Positions 37,971 to 46,837 of a DNA stretch of 64,000 nt are shown piece by piece. Source of the stretch: Parapontixanthobacter sp963736595 (lineage in GTDB: Bacteria; Pseudomonadota; Alphaproteobacteria; Sphingomonadales; Sphingomonadaceae); assembly GCA_963736595.1 (NCBI GenBank), contig CAVTPG010000010.1, forward strand, positions 62,001 to 126,000. Direction: 5' to 3'. Numbering within the stretch: the stretch's first letter is position 1; each line of letters starts with the position of its first letter. The notes under the pieces are model-generated. The model had not been told where the DNA came from, did no database searches, and worked only from the letters and a program-made list of their open reading frames with translations. A program made the position numbers and the translations under genes.

Positions 37971-40631
37971 ATGGCAGCGCCCGCAAAAACCAGCTCGAAG
38001 ACAAGCAAAGCATCCGGCCCCACGCCGATGATGCAGCAATTTCTGATGCTCAAAGCGCAAGCCGGCGGCAGCTTGCTGTTTTACCGGATGGGCGATTTTT
38101 TCGAGCTATTTTTCGATGACGCGCGGCAGGCGGCCAGCATTCTCGATATCGCATTGACCAGCCGGGGCGAGCATGAGGGCAAGCCCGTGCCGATGTGCGG
38201 CGTGCCGGTGCATTCGGCGGACAGCTATCTGGCGCGGCTGATCAAAGCGGGATGCCGGGTCGCGATTGCCGAACAGGTGGAAACACCGGAGGAAGCAAAA
38301 GCGCGCGCCAAAGCAGAGGGCAGAAGCTCCAAAGCCTTGGTGAAGCGCGACATCGTGCGGTTCGTTACGGCCGGGACGCTGACCGAGGAAGCGCTGTTGA
38401 ACCCGCGCCACGCCAATCGGCTCGTCGCGATCTGTCAGTTGCGCGAGCGGGTCGGGATTGCGTCCTGCGATATTTCGACGGGGCAAATGGTGTTGGAAGA
38501 ATGCGATCCGGTCGCTCTGGAAACAGCGCTGGCGCGCCTTGATGCCAGCGAAGTCGTCGCGCCGGATAATTCTGCCTTTACCGGCGAGTTCGAGACGATT
38601 GCGCGGCCAGCACTCGACTTTGCCAGCGACCGGGGCGAGGAGCGGCTGAAATCCTTGCACGGATTGGCGACACTGGACGGTCTCGCTGATTTCTCGCGCG
38701 CGATGCTGGCGGCGGCGGGTGGATTGATTGCCTATCTCGACCATGTCGGATGCGGGAAGCTGCCGTTTCTTCTGCCGCCGGAAATTCGCGACAGTGAAGG
38801 CGGGCTGGCGATGGATGCTTCCACCCGCACAAGTCTGGAAATTCTTAACGCGCAGGATGGTGGGCGCGCGGGCAGTCTGATTGCGTGCATGGATCGCTGC
38901 TCTACGGGGGCGGGTGCGCGGCTGCTGGCCGAAGATTTGTCCATGCCGCTGACCGACAACGAAGCGATTGGCGACCGGCTTGGCTGCGTGCGGCATTTTT
39001 ACAATGATCCGCTGCTGCGCGCCGATATGCGCCAGCATTTGCGCAAGCTGCCCGACCTGGGCCGCGCGCTGGGGCGTGTTGTGGCGACACGCGGAAGTCC
39101 GCGCGACCTTGGACAAATCCGCGATGGACTGTTTCAATCGGTCGAAATCGACGACTTGCTGAGCAACAGCAGCGACCGCCCGCGCCTGCTGGATCGCTTG
39201 ATCGCGCGGTTGAAGGGCCATGATGCGCTGATCGACTTGCTTGCGCGCGCGCTGGTCGCCTCCCCGCCGACCGAGCGGCAAAGCGGCGGGTATATTGCCG
39301 ATGGCTATGATCCCGCGCTTGATGAATTGCGGGCGACATCAGGCAGTTCGCGCAAGGCGATTGCGGCAATGGAAGCGCGTTATCGTGAGGACACCGATAC
39401 GCCTGCATTGAAGATCAAGCACAACAACGTGCTGGGCTATTTCATCGAAGTCCCCGCCAAACACGCCGATAAATTGATGGCGGCGGATAGCGGCTTTACG
39501 CACCGCCAGACGATGGCCGGAGCGGTGCGATTCAATTCGCTTACTCTGCACGAAGAAGCGGGCCGTATCACCGAAGCGGGCGCGCACGCATTGGCGCGCG
39601 AGGAAGCGCATTTTGTGACGCTGGTCGAGGCTGTGACCGAGGCGCGCGAAGCCATTGCAGCCACGGCCGCTGCGCTGGCACGGATCGATGTCGCGGCGGG
39701 TCTGGCAGAGCGCGCAGTCGAGGGCGACTGGTGCCAGCCGGAACTGACCGATGCGCCGATGCTGGACATTGCGAAAGGTCGTCACCCGGTGGTGGAAGAG
39801 GCGTTGTCCAAGCAGAACCAGCGGTTCGTCGCCAATGATTGCAGCTTGGCGCAAAATGACCGGCTATGGCTGATCGGCGGGCCCAATATGGGCGGTAAAT
39901 CGACCTTCCTGCGGCAGAACGCGCTTATCATCCTGATGGCGCAAGCAGGCAGTTTCGTACCCGCAGAAAGCGCCCGGATCGGGATAGCCGACAAATTGTT
40001 CAGCCGCGTCGGTGCCTCTGACAATCTGGCGCGCGGACGCTCAACCTTTATGGTCGAAATGGTCGAAACCGCCGCGATCCTGTCACAAGCGACCGAAAAC
40101 AGTTTTGTGATCCTGGACGAAGTCGGACGCGGCACCTCCACATATGACGGCATGGCGCTGGCTTGGGCGGTGGTCGAAGCCGTGCATGAAACGCTGAAAA
40201 GCCGGTGCCTGTTCGCGACGCATTATCACGAATTGTCGCGACTAGCCGATAATTGCGATGCCCTGTCGCTACACCATGTCCGCGCCCGCGAATGGAAAGG
40301 CGAGCTGGTCTTGCTGCACGAATTGGCACGCGGGGCAGCGGACAAATCGTATGGTCTGGCCGTGGCCCGCCTCGCCGGAGTGCCGCAACCCGTTATAAAG
40401 CGCGCCAAAGCCGTGCTGACCAAGCTGGAGAAAGGCCGCGATGAAACCGGCGGTCTGGCGGCGGGGCTTGGAGAATTGCCATTGTTCGCCGCCGCGCAAA
40501 CGGTCGAAGAACCGCCGCATGACGCACTGGCACAGCGGTTGGCGACGCTCGATCTCGATGCCCTGTCGCCGCGCGATGCTTTGGAATTGCTGTACGAATT
40601 GAAACGCGACGCGGCACAAACAAAAACTTAA
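37971..40631 (+). CDS. mutS: DNA mismatch repair protein MutS
   Basis: The roughly 886-residue ATPase recognises mismatches. Domain I carries the mismatch-contacting Phe-x-Glu motif in YRMGDFFELFFDDA. The connector and lever domains follow, and the C-terminal ATPase has Walker A GPNMGGKSTFLRQNA, Walker B SFVILDEVGRGTSTYDG and ATHYHELS. I chose the ATG at 37971 (MAAPAKTSSK) because the in-frame sequence upstream has no homology-like content. The ribosome site is weak. No mutL is adjacent. Confidence 0.96.
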   Translation: MAAPAKTSSKTSKASGPTPMMQQFLMLKAQAGGSLLFYRMGDFFELFFDDARQAASILDIALTSRGEHEGKPVPMCGVPVHSADSYLARLIKAGCRVAIAEQVETPEEAKARAKAEGRSSKALVKRDIVRFVTAGTLTEEALLNPRHANRLVAICQLRERVGIASCDISTGQMVLEECDPVALETALARLDASEVVAPDNSAFTGEFETIARPALDFASDRGEERLKSLHGLATLDGLADFSRAMLAAAGGLIAYLDHVGCGKLPFLLPPEIRDSEGGLAMDASTRTSLEILNAQDGGRAGSLIACMDRCSTGAGARLLAEDLSMPLTDNEAIGDRLGCVRHFYNDPLLRADMRQHLRKLPDLGRALGRVVATRGSPRDLGQIRDGLFQSVEIDDLLSNSSDRPRLLDRLIARLKGHDALIDLLARALVASPPTERQSGGYIADGYDPALDELRATSGSSRKAIAAMEARYREDTDTPALKIKHNNVLGYFIEVPAKHADKLMAADSGFTHRQTMAGAVRFNSLTLHEEAGRITEAGAHALAREEAHFVTLVEAVTEAREAIAATAAALARIDVAAGLAERAVEGDWCQPELTDAPMLDIAKGRHPVVEEALSKQNQRFVANDCSLAQNDRLWLIGGPNMGGKSTFLRQNALIILMAQAGSFVPAESARIGIADKLFSRVGASDNLARGRSTFMVEMVETAAILSQATENSFVILDEVGRGTSTYDGMALAWAVVEAVHETLKSRCLFATHYHELSRLADNCDALSLHHVRAREWKGELVLLHELARGAADKSYGLAVARLAGVPQPVIKRAKAVLTKLEKGRDETGGLAAGLGELPLFAAAQTVEEPPHDALAQRLATLDLDALSPRDALELLYELKRDAAQTKT

Positions 40632-40680
40632 CTTTTTGCCGCCATTATCCATCCCTTAACCATCGACACGCGGACCGGAT

Positions 40681-41031
40681 ATGAGCTCGACCTTATTGAA
40701 AAAGCTGTTTGCAGCGTTTTTCTTCCTGCTGGCCGTCGTTTTCCTGATCGGTGACGATGACGATCCCGGCTTGATCGCAGAAACGGCGCAAACGGGTGAC
40801 ACCTCGAGCGGTGGCGGTGGTGCTACACCAGACTACGATCCCGAACCGGAGCCGATGGTCGCTCCCGAACCGCAATCCGATTACTACGACGATGATGACG
40901 ATATGTCGTTCGAGACGGACAGCATGAGCGATGCCGAACTGATCGACGACACGCAAGGTTTCGAGCCGCTTCCGATGGACGATACCACGCCGGTCGATGG
41001 CATGCCGTCAATCCCGGAAGAATCGCAATAA
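40681..41031 (+). CDS. small membrane-anchored acidic protein
   Basis: The 116-residue protein begins with a basic and hydrophobic segment (SSTLLKKLFAAFFFLLAVVFLI, residues 2-23) that is either an uncleaved anchor or a signal peptide. The rest is rich in Asp, Glu, Pro and Ser (YYDDDDDMSFETDSMSDAEL) and is probably disordered. No family is recognised. It lies 49 bp after mutS on the same strand and may ride on its transcript. Codon use matches its neighbours, supporting a real gene. Confidence 0.6.
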   Translation: MSSTLLKKLFAAFFFLLAVVFLIGDDDDPGLIAETAQTGDTSSGGGGATPDYDPEPEPMVAPEPQSDYYDDDDDMSFETDSMSDAELIDDTQGFEPLPMDDTTPVDGMPSIPEESQ

Positions 41032-41102
41032 CCCGCTGATCGCAGAAGCAAATTCGTGAGGCGCGGTTGCGCGGATGCTAAAGGCGGCTATGCTCACGCC
41101 CT

Positions 41103-41495
41103 ATGAGCGAAAACAACGATATTCCGGACTCCAACGAACTCGCCAAAGAGCGCACCGATCTGGCCGAGGATCGCAACATCATGGCGATGGAGCGCACTTT
41201 TGCCGGATGGATGCGAACGTCATTTGCCGCGATCGGTATCGGTCTGGGCTTTCGCGCGCTATTTGGAGAATTCGATCCGCCCTGGCTCGCGCGGGTCATC
41301 GCCACAGGCTTTATCCTGATGGGCGCAGTCGTCGCTTTTACAGCCGAACGCCGTGCGCACAAAACCTTTCAGCGATTGACCGCGCATGAGTTGAAAGCAG
41401 CCAAAAACAGCGGGTTGCGCTGGATCGGCTGGTCGGTCGGGTCGGCGGCGCTCATTCTGGCTATCGCCTTATGGGTGCTGCACAGCCCGACCTGA
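41103..41495 (+). CDS. DUF202 (YidH-like) membrane protein
   Basis: The 130-residue protein has the DUF202 pattern: a charged N-terminal region (ELAKERTDLAEDRNIMAMERTFAGWMRTSFAAIGIG) with the typical ERT/R-T-x-L arrangement. Three membrane segments follow at about 38-55, 65-82 and 106-126. Function of the family is not known. It is convergent with the 41504-41866 gene. No strong ribosome site is visible. Confidence 0.85.
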   Translation: MSENNDIPDSNELAKERTDLAEDRNIMAMERTFAGWMRTSFAAIGIGLGFRALFGEFDPPWLARVIATGFILMGAVVAFTAERRAHKTFQRLTAHELKAAKNSGLRWIGWSVGSAALILAIALWVLHSPT

Positions 41496-41503
41496 GAACC
41501 GAT

Positions 41504-41866
41504 CTACTTAACCGCGCCGGGGATTTCATCCGGGCTTGGCACATCACCGGGCTTGCGCGGTTTGCCGTACTTATCGACATTGTCATCGTGATTGGGTTCG
41601 CCCGCAAAAGCGCCCATGTCGATCCGGCCAGAGCTTTCCATATCGCGCATTTCGTCGATCAGGTCTTTGCCTTGATTGCCCAGAATGTCAGCCGCATTGT
41701 CCGGCTTTACGCTTTCGGTCGGGCTAACGGTTTCGGTCGTTGTGCTGCGCGCTTGCTCGGCCACTTCCTGCGCCTGACTGCGGTGATCGTCCTGCTCGTC
41801 ATTATGCGTTTCAGGCGCAAGATTGGCCTGCCGCTGTTCCTGGCTCTCTACTTTCGGGTCGGTCAT
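41504..41866 (-). CDS. hydrophilic hypothetical protein
   Basis: The 120-residue product is polar, rich in Gln, Glu, Asp and Thr, and likely disordered; no hydrophobic segment or known domain is seen. The ATG at 41866 (MTDPKVESQEQRQ) has an excellent AAAGGAGAAATTGC upstream, which supports a real gene. It precedes no operon partner, and the next gene downstream is DUF202 in the opposite direction. Function unknown. Confidence 0.65.
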   Translation of the reverse strand: MTDPKVESQEQRQANLAPETHNDEQDDHRSQAQEVAEQARSTTTETVSPTESVKPDNAADILGNQGKDLIDEMRDMESSGRIDMGAFAGEPNHDDNVDKYGKPRKPGDVPSPDEIPGAVK

Positions 41867-41928
41867 GCAATTTCTCCTTTGCCTGACCAACGGGCGGCGC
41901 TTTCGCTCGGTTCCTAGATGGCGCGCCT

Positions 41929-42798
41929 TTATCGCGTCGGAATTTTCGTATCACCGCTATAATCGTAAAAGCCACGCCCGGTTTTGCGGCCCAGCCAGCC
42001 TGCTTCGACATATTTTACCAGCAATGGCGCAGGCCGATATTTGCTGTCGCCGGTCGTATTATACAGGACCATGACGATGTCGAGGCAGGTATCCAGCCCC
42101 ACGAAATCCGCCAATTCCAGCGGTCCCATCGGGTGATTGAGGCCGATCCGGCAACCCGTGTCTATGTCTTCGATGCTGGCCGTTCCTTGCCCCAACACGA
42201 ACACCGCCTCGTTCAGCATCGGGATCAGGATGCGATTGACCACAAAGCCCGGCTCATCCTGCACTTCGACCACTTGCTTGCCCAGCGTCTCGGCAAATTT
42301 GCGCGTCCGCGACACCGTGTCATCGCTGGTGGCAAGGCCGGGGATGATCTCGATGAGGCCCATGATCGGGACCGGATTGAAGAAATGCAGTCCGATAAAA
42401 CGCCCCGGATCAGGCGAGTAATTCGCCATCCGCGTGATCGGAATGGAGCTGGTATTGCTGGCCAGAATCGCATCGTCGCGAAAAACTTCGCCAGCTTTGG
42501 CGAAAATAGCCTGCTTGATCGGCTCTTTTTCGGTGGCCGCTTCGATGATGATGTCAGCTTCGGCCATCGGCGTGTAATCGGCAATCGGCGTGATACGGCC
42601 AAGCACAGCCTCCGCATCGGCCACTTCCAGCTTGCCCTTGCCGACCAGCTTGCCCAGCGCCTTGTCGATCCCGCCAACCGCATCCTGCGCCGTCGCAAGA
42701 TCAATATCCGCCAGCAGGACGTTCATCCCATGCTGCGCCACGGTTTGCGCGATGCCCGAGCCCATTTGGCCCGCGCCGATGATACCGATAGTTTGCAT
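41929..42798 (-). CDS. 3-hydroxybutyryl-CoA dehydrogenase
   Basis: The 289-residue NAD-dependent enzyme oxidises 3-hydroxyacyl-CoA, in butyrate or polyhydroxybutyrate metabolism. The N-terminal Rossmann motif is IGAGQMGSGIAQTVAQHG. The catalytic region has ASNTSSIPITRMA and FIGLHFFNPVPIMGLIEII, where the His is catalytic. The C-terminal dimerisation domain has GCRIGLNHPMGPLELADFVGLD. Length matches the short HBDH class. The ScoAB transferase elsewhere in the window would act in a neighbouring step. It is not in an obvious operon with the adenosyltransferase. Confidence 0.93.
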   Translation of the reverse strand: MQTIGIIGAGQMGSGIAQTVAQHGMNVLLADIDLATAQDAVGGIDKALGKLVGKGKLEVADAEAVLGRITPIADYTPMAEADIIIEAATEKEPIKQAIFAKAGEVFRDDAILASNTSSIPITRMANYSPDPGRFIGLHFFNPVPIMGLIEIIPGLATSDDTVSRTRKFAETLGKQVVEVQDEPGFVVNRILIPMLNEAVFVLGQGTASIEDIDTGCRIGLNHPMGPLELADFVGLDTCLDIVMVLYNTTGDSKYRPAPLLVKYVEAGWLGRKTGRGFYDYSGDTKIPTR

Positions 42799-42891
42799 GG
42801 AAAATCCCTTCGCAAGTGCAATATAATTGCCACCGTTAGCGAGTGGGCAGGCTCTTGCCTAGGGCTTTAACGAGGTAGCCAGATTAGCGGT

Positions 42892-43491
42892 TCAGCGGTT
42901 TGCGCCCGGGATCCATTGCACATCGCCGCCTGCTTTATCGGGCGCGGCATTTGGCGCGTTGTTCGCCGCGCGAGCCGCCACAAACAGATAATCCGACAAG
43001 CGATTGATGTAAGCCAGTGCTGCGGGATTGATCGCCTCGCTGTGGGACAGCGCAACCACGCTCCGCTCCGCTCGCCGCGTTGCAGCACGCGCCACGTGCA
43101 GGCGCGCCGCCGCTTCGCTGCCACCGGGCAGGATAAAGCTGGTCAGCGGCTCCAGATGTTCATTCATCCGGTCGATTTCCTGTTCCAGCCATTCAGATTG
43201 CGAGCTGACAATGCGCAGCACCATTTCGGACGGTGCAAAATCCTCGCCCTCGCCCGCCGGTGTCGCCAGATCCGCGCCCAGATCGAACATATCGTTTTGT
43301 ATGCGGTAAAGCGATTGCGCCAGCGCCTCGTCCGACACGGCCACCGCCGCCAGCCCGATTGCGCTGTTCGCCTCGTCCACCGCGCCAATCGCTTCCATGC
43401 GCGGGGCGTGTTTATCGACGCGCGAGCCATCGACCAGCCCGGTCGAGCCATCATCGCCGGTACGGGTGTAAATCTTGTTCAGCTTGACCAT
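42892..43491 (-). CDS. cob(I)alamin adenosyltransferase, PduO type
   Basis: The 199-residue trimeric enzyme transfers the adenosyl group of ATP to cob(I)alamin to form adenosylcobalamin. The ATP-binding N-terminus is NKIYTRTGDDGSTGLVDGSR. The helical core has GAVDEANSAIGLA, LPGGSEAAARLHVARAATRRAER and INRLSDYLFVAARAAN, all PduO-type hallmarks. Length is standard. Upstream at a 28-bp distance is a small HIG1-like gene on the same strand. No cobalamin-riboswitch-like element was identified by eye. Confidence 0.93.
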   Translation of the reverse strand: MVKLNKIYTRTGDDGSTGLVDGSRVDKHAPRMEAIGAVDEANSAIGLAAVAVSDEALAQSLYRIQNDMFDLGADLATPAGEGEDFAPSEMVLRIVSSQSEWLEQEIDRMNEHLEPLTSFILPGGSEAAARLHVARAATRRAERSVVALSHSEAINPAALAYINRLSDYLFVAARAANNAPNAAPDKAGGDVQWIPGANR

Positions 43492-43519
43492 GGGCCGCGC
43501 TCCTCGAATTTCGAACGGG

Positions 43520-43753
43520 TCAGCGCGTTACCATCAGGATGATTGCAACGACCACCACGGCCAGCGCCTGATACTTGATCCGGGCGAACATGGCGCTGTT
43601 CTGCTTCATCTGCATCTCGCTGGCGCGCTGATCATCGGAGTCGTTTTCCAGATCCAGCTTCGTGCTTTGCATGAAGGCCACGATCCCTCGGACCAGCGAC
43701 ACGACAACCAGAATGCACAGGATTACGAGGATTGCGATCAGAAAATATGTCAT
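43520..43753 (-). CDS. HIG1-like twin-transmembrane small protein
   Basis: The 77-residue protein has two membrane segments (about 3-24 and 57-76), separated by a polar loop with DQRASEMQMKQNSAMFARIKYQ, which resembles the HIG1 N-terminal-type domain. In mitochondria these proteins associate with respiratory complexes. In alphaproteobacteria they are conserved and small with an unproven role. It is placed between gluQRS and the adenosyltransferase gene, with only 9 bp to gluQRS, so a shared transcript is likely. Confidence 0.75.
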   Translation of the reverse strand: MTYFLIAILVILCILVVVSLVRGIVAFMQSTKLDLENDSDDQRASEMQMKQNSAMFARIKYQALAVVVVAIILMVTR

Positions 43754-43762
43754 GCAGGCAAT

Positions 43763-44617
43763 CTAGGGCTGCCCAAGCGAAATGCCAGCGGGGAATTGCC
43801 CGGCGCGCAGTTTCTTAACATATTGCTGTCCGTTCTCGCCCGCCTTGCGATGCTCGGAAATGCCTGCCGAACCACGCCGTTTGGCAAGTTTCGTGCCTGT
43901 CTCATCCAGCAACAAAGCATGATGGTGCCAGCGCGGCACGGGCAGATCCAGCAATGCCTGCAGCAACCGATGAATATGCGTTGCGTGGAACAGATCGGCC
44001 CCGCGCGTCACCAGCGTCACCCCGTCCGCCGCATCGTCCAGCGTCGCCGCCAGATGATAGCTTGCCGGCAAATCCTTGCGCACCAGCACGACATCACCGT
44101 GTAATTCCGGCGCCGCCATCTGCTCTCCCGCCAGCGCATCGTGCCATGTCAGTGGTCCGCTTATCTCCGTAGCGCGCGTCACATTCAGCCGCCACGCGAC
44201 CGGCTGTGTCAGATCAACCGCCTGACCCTTGCACGTCCCCGGATAGATCGGCCCGTCTGGCCCTGTCGTCTGCGCCGCTTCAGCAATCTGCGCCCGTGTG
44301 CATTGGCACGGATATAGCAGCCCCGCCTGCCGCAACCGCTCAGCCGCTGCCGCATAGCTTGCCAGGCGCTCCGATTGCGGAGCCACTTCGGTAAATTCCA
44401 GCCCCAGCCAGCGCAAATCCTGCCGAAACTCCTCCGCCAGTTCGGCTCGCGACCGCGCCCCGTCGATATCCTCGATCCGCAGCAAAAACCGCCCATTCAG
44501 GCTATTGGCAAGGTCATGCGCTATCATAGCCGAGTACGCATGGCCCCAATGCAGCGAGCCGTTGGGACTGGGCGCAAAACGCGTTGTGATGGGCGGTATG
44601 GTGAGCGGGCCGGGCAT
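43763..44617 (-). CDS. gluQ: tRNA glutamyl-Q(34) synthetase (GluQRS)
   Basis: The 284-residue protein is a glutamyl-tRNA synthetase paralogue lacking the anticodon-binding domain, which glutamylates queuosine at position 34 of tRNA-Asp. The HIGH-type motif is RFAPSPNGSLHWGHAYSA, and zinc-binding cysteines are in YPCQCTRAQI and PGTCKG. The KMSKS-like motif is TKLAKRRGS. Length is typical. It starts a short minus-strand cluster with the HIG1-like gene and the adenosyltransferase. Confidence 0.93.
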   Translation of the reverse strand: MPGPLTIPPITTRFAPSPNGSLHWGHAYSAMIAHDLANSLNGRFLLRIEDIDGARSRAELAEEFRQDLRWLGLEFTEVAPQSERLASYAAAAERLRQAGLLYPCQCTRAQIAEAAQTTGPDGPIYPGTCKGQAVDLTQPVAWRLNVTRATEISGPLTWHDALAGEQMAAPELHGDVVLVRKDLPASYHLAATLDDAADGVTLVTRGADLFHATHIHRLLQALLDLPVPRWHHHALLLDETGTKLAKRRGSAGISEHRKAGENGQQYVKKLRAGQFPAGISLGQP

Positions 44618-44738
44618 CTGTTTCCCCTAACATGGCGCCGCCGCTTAACAAATCTATGTGGGACGCGAGCGCGTCACACCCTTGACGCTTTGCCTTGCAA
44701 ATGCTCGATTGCCGTCAATCAGATAAGGAAGACGAGCA

Positions 44739-45347
44739 GTGTTCAAATCCGAACTGATCGAGAGGGTCGCCCGGTTCCGCAGCGCGATGGAGGATCCCAC
44801 GCGCGATCCGGTCGCGTGTCCGGCGCTGGTGTTGAACGCCGATTACACGCCGCTATCCTATTATCCTTTGAGCCTGTGGCCGTGGCAGACCGCGATCAAG
44901 GCCGTGTTTCTCGAACGGGTCGATATCGTCGAAAGCTATGATCGGCAGGTGCATTCGCCCTCGCTCGACATGAAAATTCCCAGCGTCATTGCGCTGAAGC
45001 AATATGTGAAGCCATCCGAATTTCCCGCCTTCACGCGCTTTAATCTGTTCCTGCGCGACCGGTTTACGTGTCAATATTGCGGCAATCAGGGTAATTTGAC
45101 CTTCGATCACGTCACCCCGCGCCGTCTGGGCGGCAAGACCACGTGGCAGAATATCGCGACTGCCTGCGGCTCCTGCAATATGAAGAAGGGTGGCCGCACG
45201 CCCGCCCAAGCCAAGATGCACCTTTCCTGCCAGCCGATCAAACCGACCAGCTGGCAATTACAGCAGCAGGGCAAAAGCTTCCCGCCTAACTACCTGCACG
45301 AGACCTGGCGCGACTGGCTGTATTGGGACATCGAACTGGAAGAGTAG
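44739..45347 (+). CDS. HNH endonuclease family protein
   Basis: The 202-residue protein has the HNH layout RFTCQYCGNQGNLTFDHVTP, then QNIATACGSCNMKKGG, with four zinc-binding cysteines and a catalytic His. The N-terminal part (ALVLNADYTPLSYYPLSLWPW) is typical of a broadly conserved bacterial HNH family of housekeeping type. The start is a GTG preceded by AAGGAAG. A divergent, internally shortened remnant of its 3' end occurs at 50464-50586, a sign of recombination at this locus. The substrate is unknown. Confidence 0.88.
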   Translation: MFKSELIERVARFRSAMEDPTRDPVACPALVLNADYTPLSYYPLSLWPWQTAIKAVFLERVDIVESYDRQVHSPSLDMKIPSVIALKQYVKPSEFPAFTRFNLFLRDRFTCQYCGNQGNLTFDHVTPRRLGGKTTWQNIATACGSCNMKKGGRTPAQAKMHLSCQPIKPTSWQLQQQGKSFPPNYLHETWRDWLYWDIELEE

Positions 45348-45373
45348 CGGGGTGGGCTGATGGCTTTCGACCC
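45192..45373 (+). repeat. 3' end of HNH gene, intact copy of a direct repeat
   Basis: The final 156 bases of the HNH gene and about 26 bases beyond its stop recur in shorter, diverged form at 50464-50586. The best-conserved stretch encodes WRDWLYWDIELEE and then GGCTGATGGCTT downstream. Offset between copies is 5213 bp at TATTGGGACATCGAACTGG. Confidence 0.8.
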
Positions 45374-45528
45374 AACTTCGGGCATAGCCGATTACCGGCC
45401 TGCGGTCCGAAAGCTGTCATTTACACGACCGATCTGCGCGCGCGACCTCCCGGTATCAATCGCACCCTAATTGCTGCCTCTTGGTAGTGGAGGATTGAAC
45501 TCATATCCCCACACCGATTACGTTCACG
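45348..45528. other. intergenic region, convergent ends
   Basis: A 180-bp stretch between the HNH stop and the methyltransferase stop. The first 26 bases belong to the repeat; nothing else is recognised. Confidence 0.4.
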
Positions 45529-46590
45529 CTATCCGGTCACCTCCAGAACCATGTTGGTTGGCGTTTCCGAAGCACGCCTGACATTAGCGAAACCTGCTTG
45601 GTTCAGCACCTCTGTCAAACGCCTCTGTCCAGCCTGCGCTCCCAAGCCTAGTCCGACTTCTTGCGCTAGGGACGTCGGCGTACAGACGGTGGTTGAAAAG
45701 GCATAGTATATCTGGCCCAAGGGATGCAGGTTTTCGGTCATGCTATCCCCAGCCTGCGGCTCTACAAGCATGAAGGTGCCTGTTGGACGCAGTGCTTGCC
45801 TGATATGCTTTGCCGCTCCGACTGGATCGCCCATGTCGTGCAATGCATCAAATATGCACGCGAGATCAAAATCCTTGCCGTCAAAGTCTTGAGCTTTCGC
45901 CAGCTGGAACTCGACATTGCTGACCCCGGCACTTGCGGCCTTGGCACGCGCCTCCTCGATCGATGGTGCGTGGAAATCTATCCCCACTATCCTCGATTGC
46001 GGATAGGCCTGAGCCATAAGGATCGTCGATGATCCATGTCCGCAACCGATGTCGGCAACCTTTGCGCCAGCCTTTAGCTTTTCCTCCACCCCATTAAGGG
46101 AGGGTATCCAATTTTCGATAAGATTTGCGGCATATCCGGGCCGGAAAAAGCGATCTGTTCCGCAGAAACAACAATCGCTGTGATCTCCCCAGGGCCTTCC
46201 TTCACCAGACTTGAAGGTCTTGACGGCTCTCTCTTGAGTTTCGAACTGCGAGACGACCGCTTGAAAAAAGCCCTGCATGCACGCAGGCTGACCTTCACGA
46301 GTGAAAATGAGCGCTTGTTCGCAAGACATAGAAAACCGCTCTTCATCTGCATGGTAATTGATATAGCCAGCGGCCGCATTCGAACCGAGCCATTGCAGCA
46401 AGTATTTTGAATTCAGGCCAGTCTTTGCAGCCAGCTCATCGACGGTGATGGCTCCCGCGCCATCCAGAGCTTCATAAACTCCCGCCTGATCGCCAATATA
46501 GGCCATGAGGAGGCTTAAGGCACCAGCCACATCGCCGATCACCGTCCCCGCCAGCGCCTCAAGCTTCGCTTCGTTTACTTGCTGTGTCAT
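45529..46590 (-). CDS. class I SAM-dependent methyltransferase with winged-helix N-terminal domain
   Basis: The 353-residue protein has an N-terminal dimerisation or winged-helix part (about 25-105, TVDELAAKTGLNSKYLLQWL). The Rossmann methyltransferase has motif I VADIGCGHGSSTILMAQ and motif II-like VEFQLAKAQDFDGKDFDLA. It resembles the Rv2258c-like group; substrate unknown. I chose the ATG at 46590 (MTQQVNEAK), with GGGAG upstream. It is inside the accessory block, between the HNH gene and the kynU echo. Two CFCG-type cysteines in the linker are of unknown meaning. Confidence 0.85.
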   Translation of the reverse strand: MTQQVNEAKLEALAGTVIGDVAGALSLLMAYIGDQAGVYEALDGAGAITVDELAAKTGLNSKYLLQWLGSNAAAGYINYHADEERFSMSCEQALIFTREGQPACMQGFFQAVVSQFETQERAVKTFKSGEGRPWGDHSDCCFCGTDRFFRPGYAANLIENWIPSLNGVEEKLKAGAKVADIGCGHGSSTILMAQAYPQSRIVGIDFHAPSIEEARAKAASAGVSNVEFQLAKAQDFDGKDFDLACIFDALHDMGDPVGAAKHIRQALRPTGTFMLVEPQAGDSMTENLHPLGQIYYAFSTTVCTPTSLAQEVGLGLGAQAGQRRLTEVLNQAGFANVRRASETPTNMVLEVTG

Positions 46591-46837
46591 GTTCGCTGAC
46601 TCCCGTTCAGCGACCCTGATATGAGGATAGCACAATTACTTCGGCTTAGACAGTTAAGCACCCTGATGAAGCCAAACTGCCGGTATTGATCGGGAAGAAT
46701 TGGTAGCAGAGCATGGACCCACACTAGCGACACGCAGGCTATCTCAAGGGCGACTGTCCGCTTCCCAGCCGACAGCCCCTATCATGTCACCGCAGCGCGT
46801 TTATGGAATTGTGGCATTGTGGTTGCCGCGCCACCCC
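46591..46837. other. intergenic region containing a copy of the kynU 3' end
   Basis: A 247-bp region between two minus-strand genes. Its right part holds the kynU echo (46761-46815). No gene is supported. Confidence 0.5.
46761..46815 (-). repeat. remnant copy of kynU 3' end (direct repeat)
   Basis: 33 bases (46783-46815) match 52040-52072 with one mismatch, and looser similarity extends about 22 bases further left. On the minus strand the copy still encodes the kynU C-terminal residues QFH-RAAVT and the TGA, with Lys replacing Glu. Offset between copies is 5257 bp, same orientation. Confidence 0.85.

Noticed and set aside
38106..39281. 391-codon minus-strand open frame
   Set aside because: Antisense shadow of mutS, Arg/Gln-rich and without motifs.
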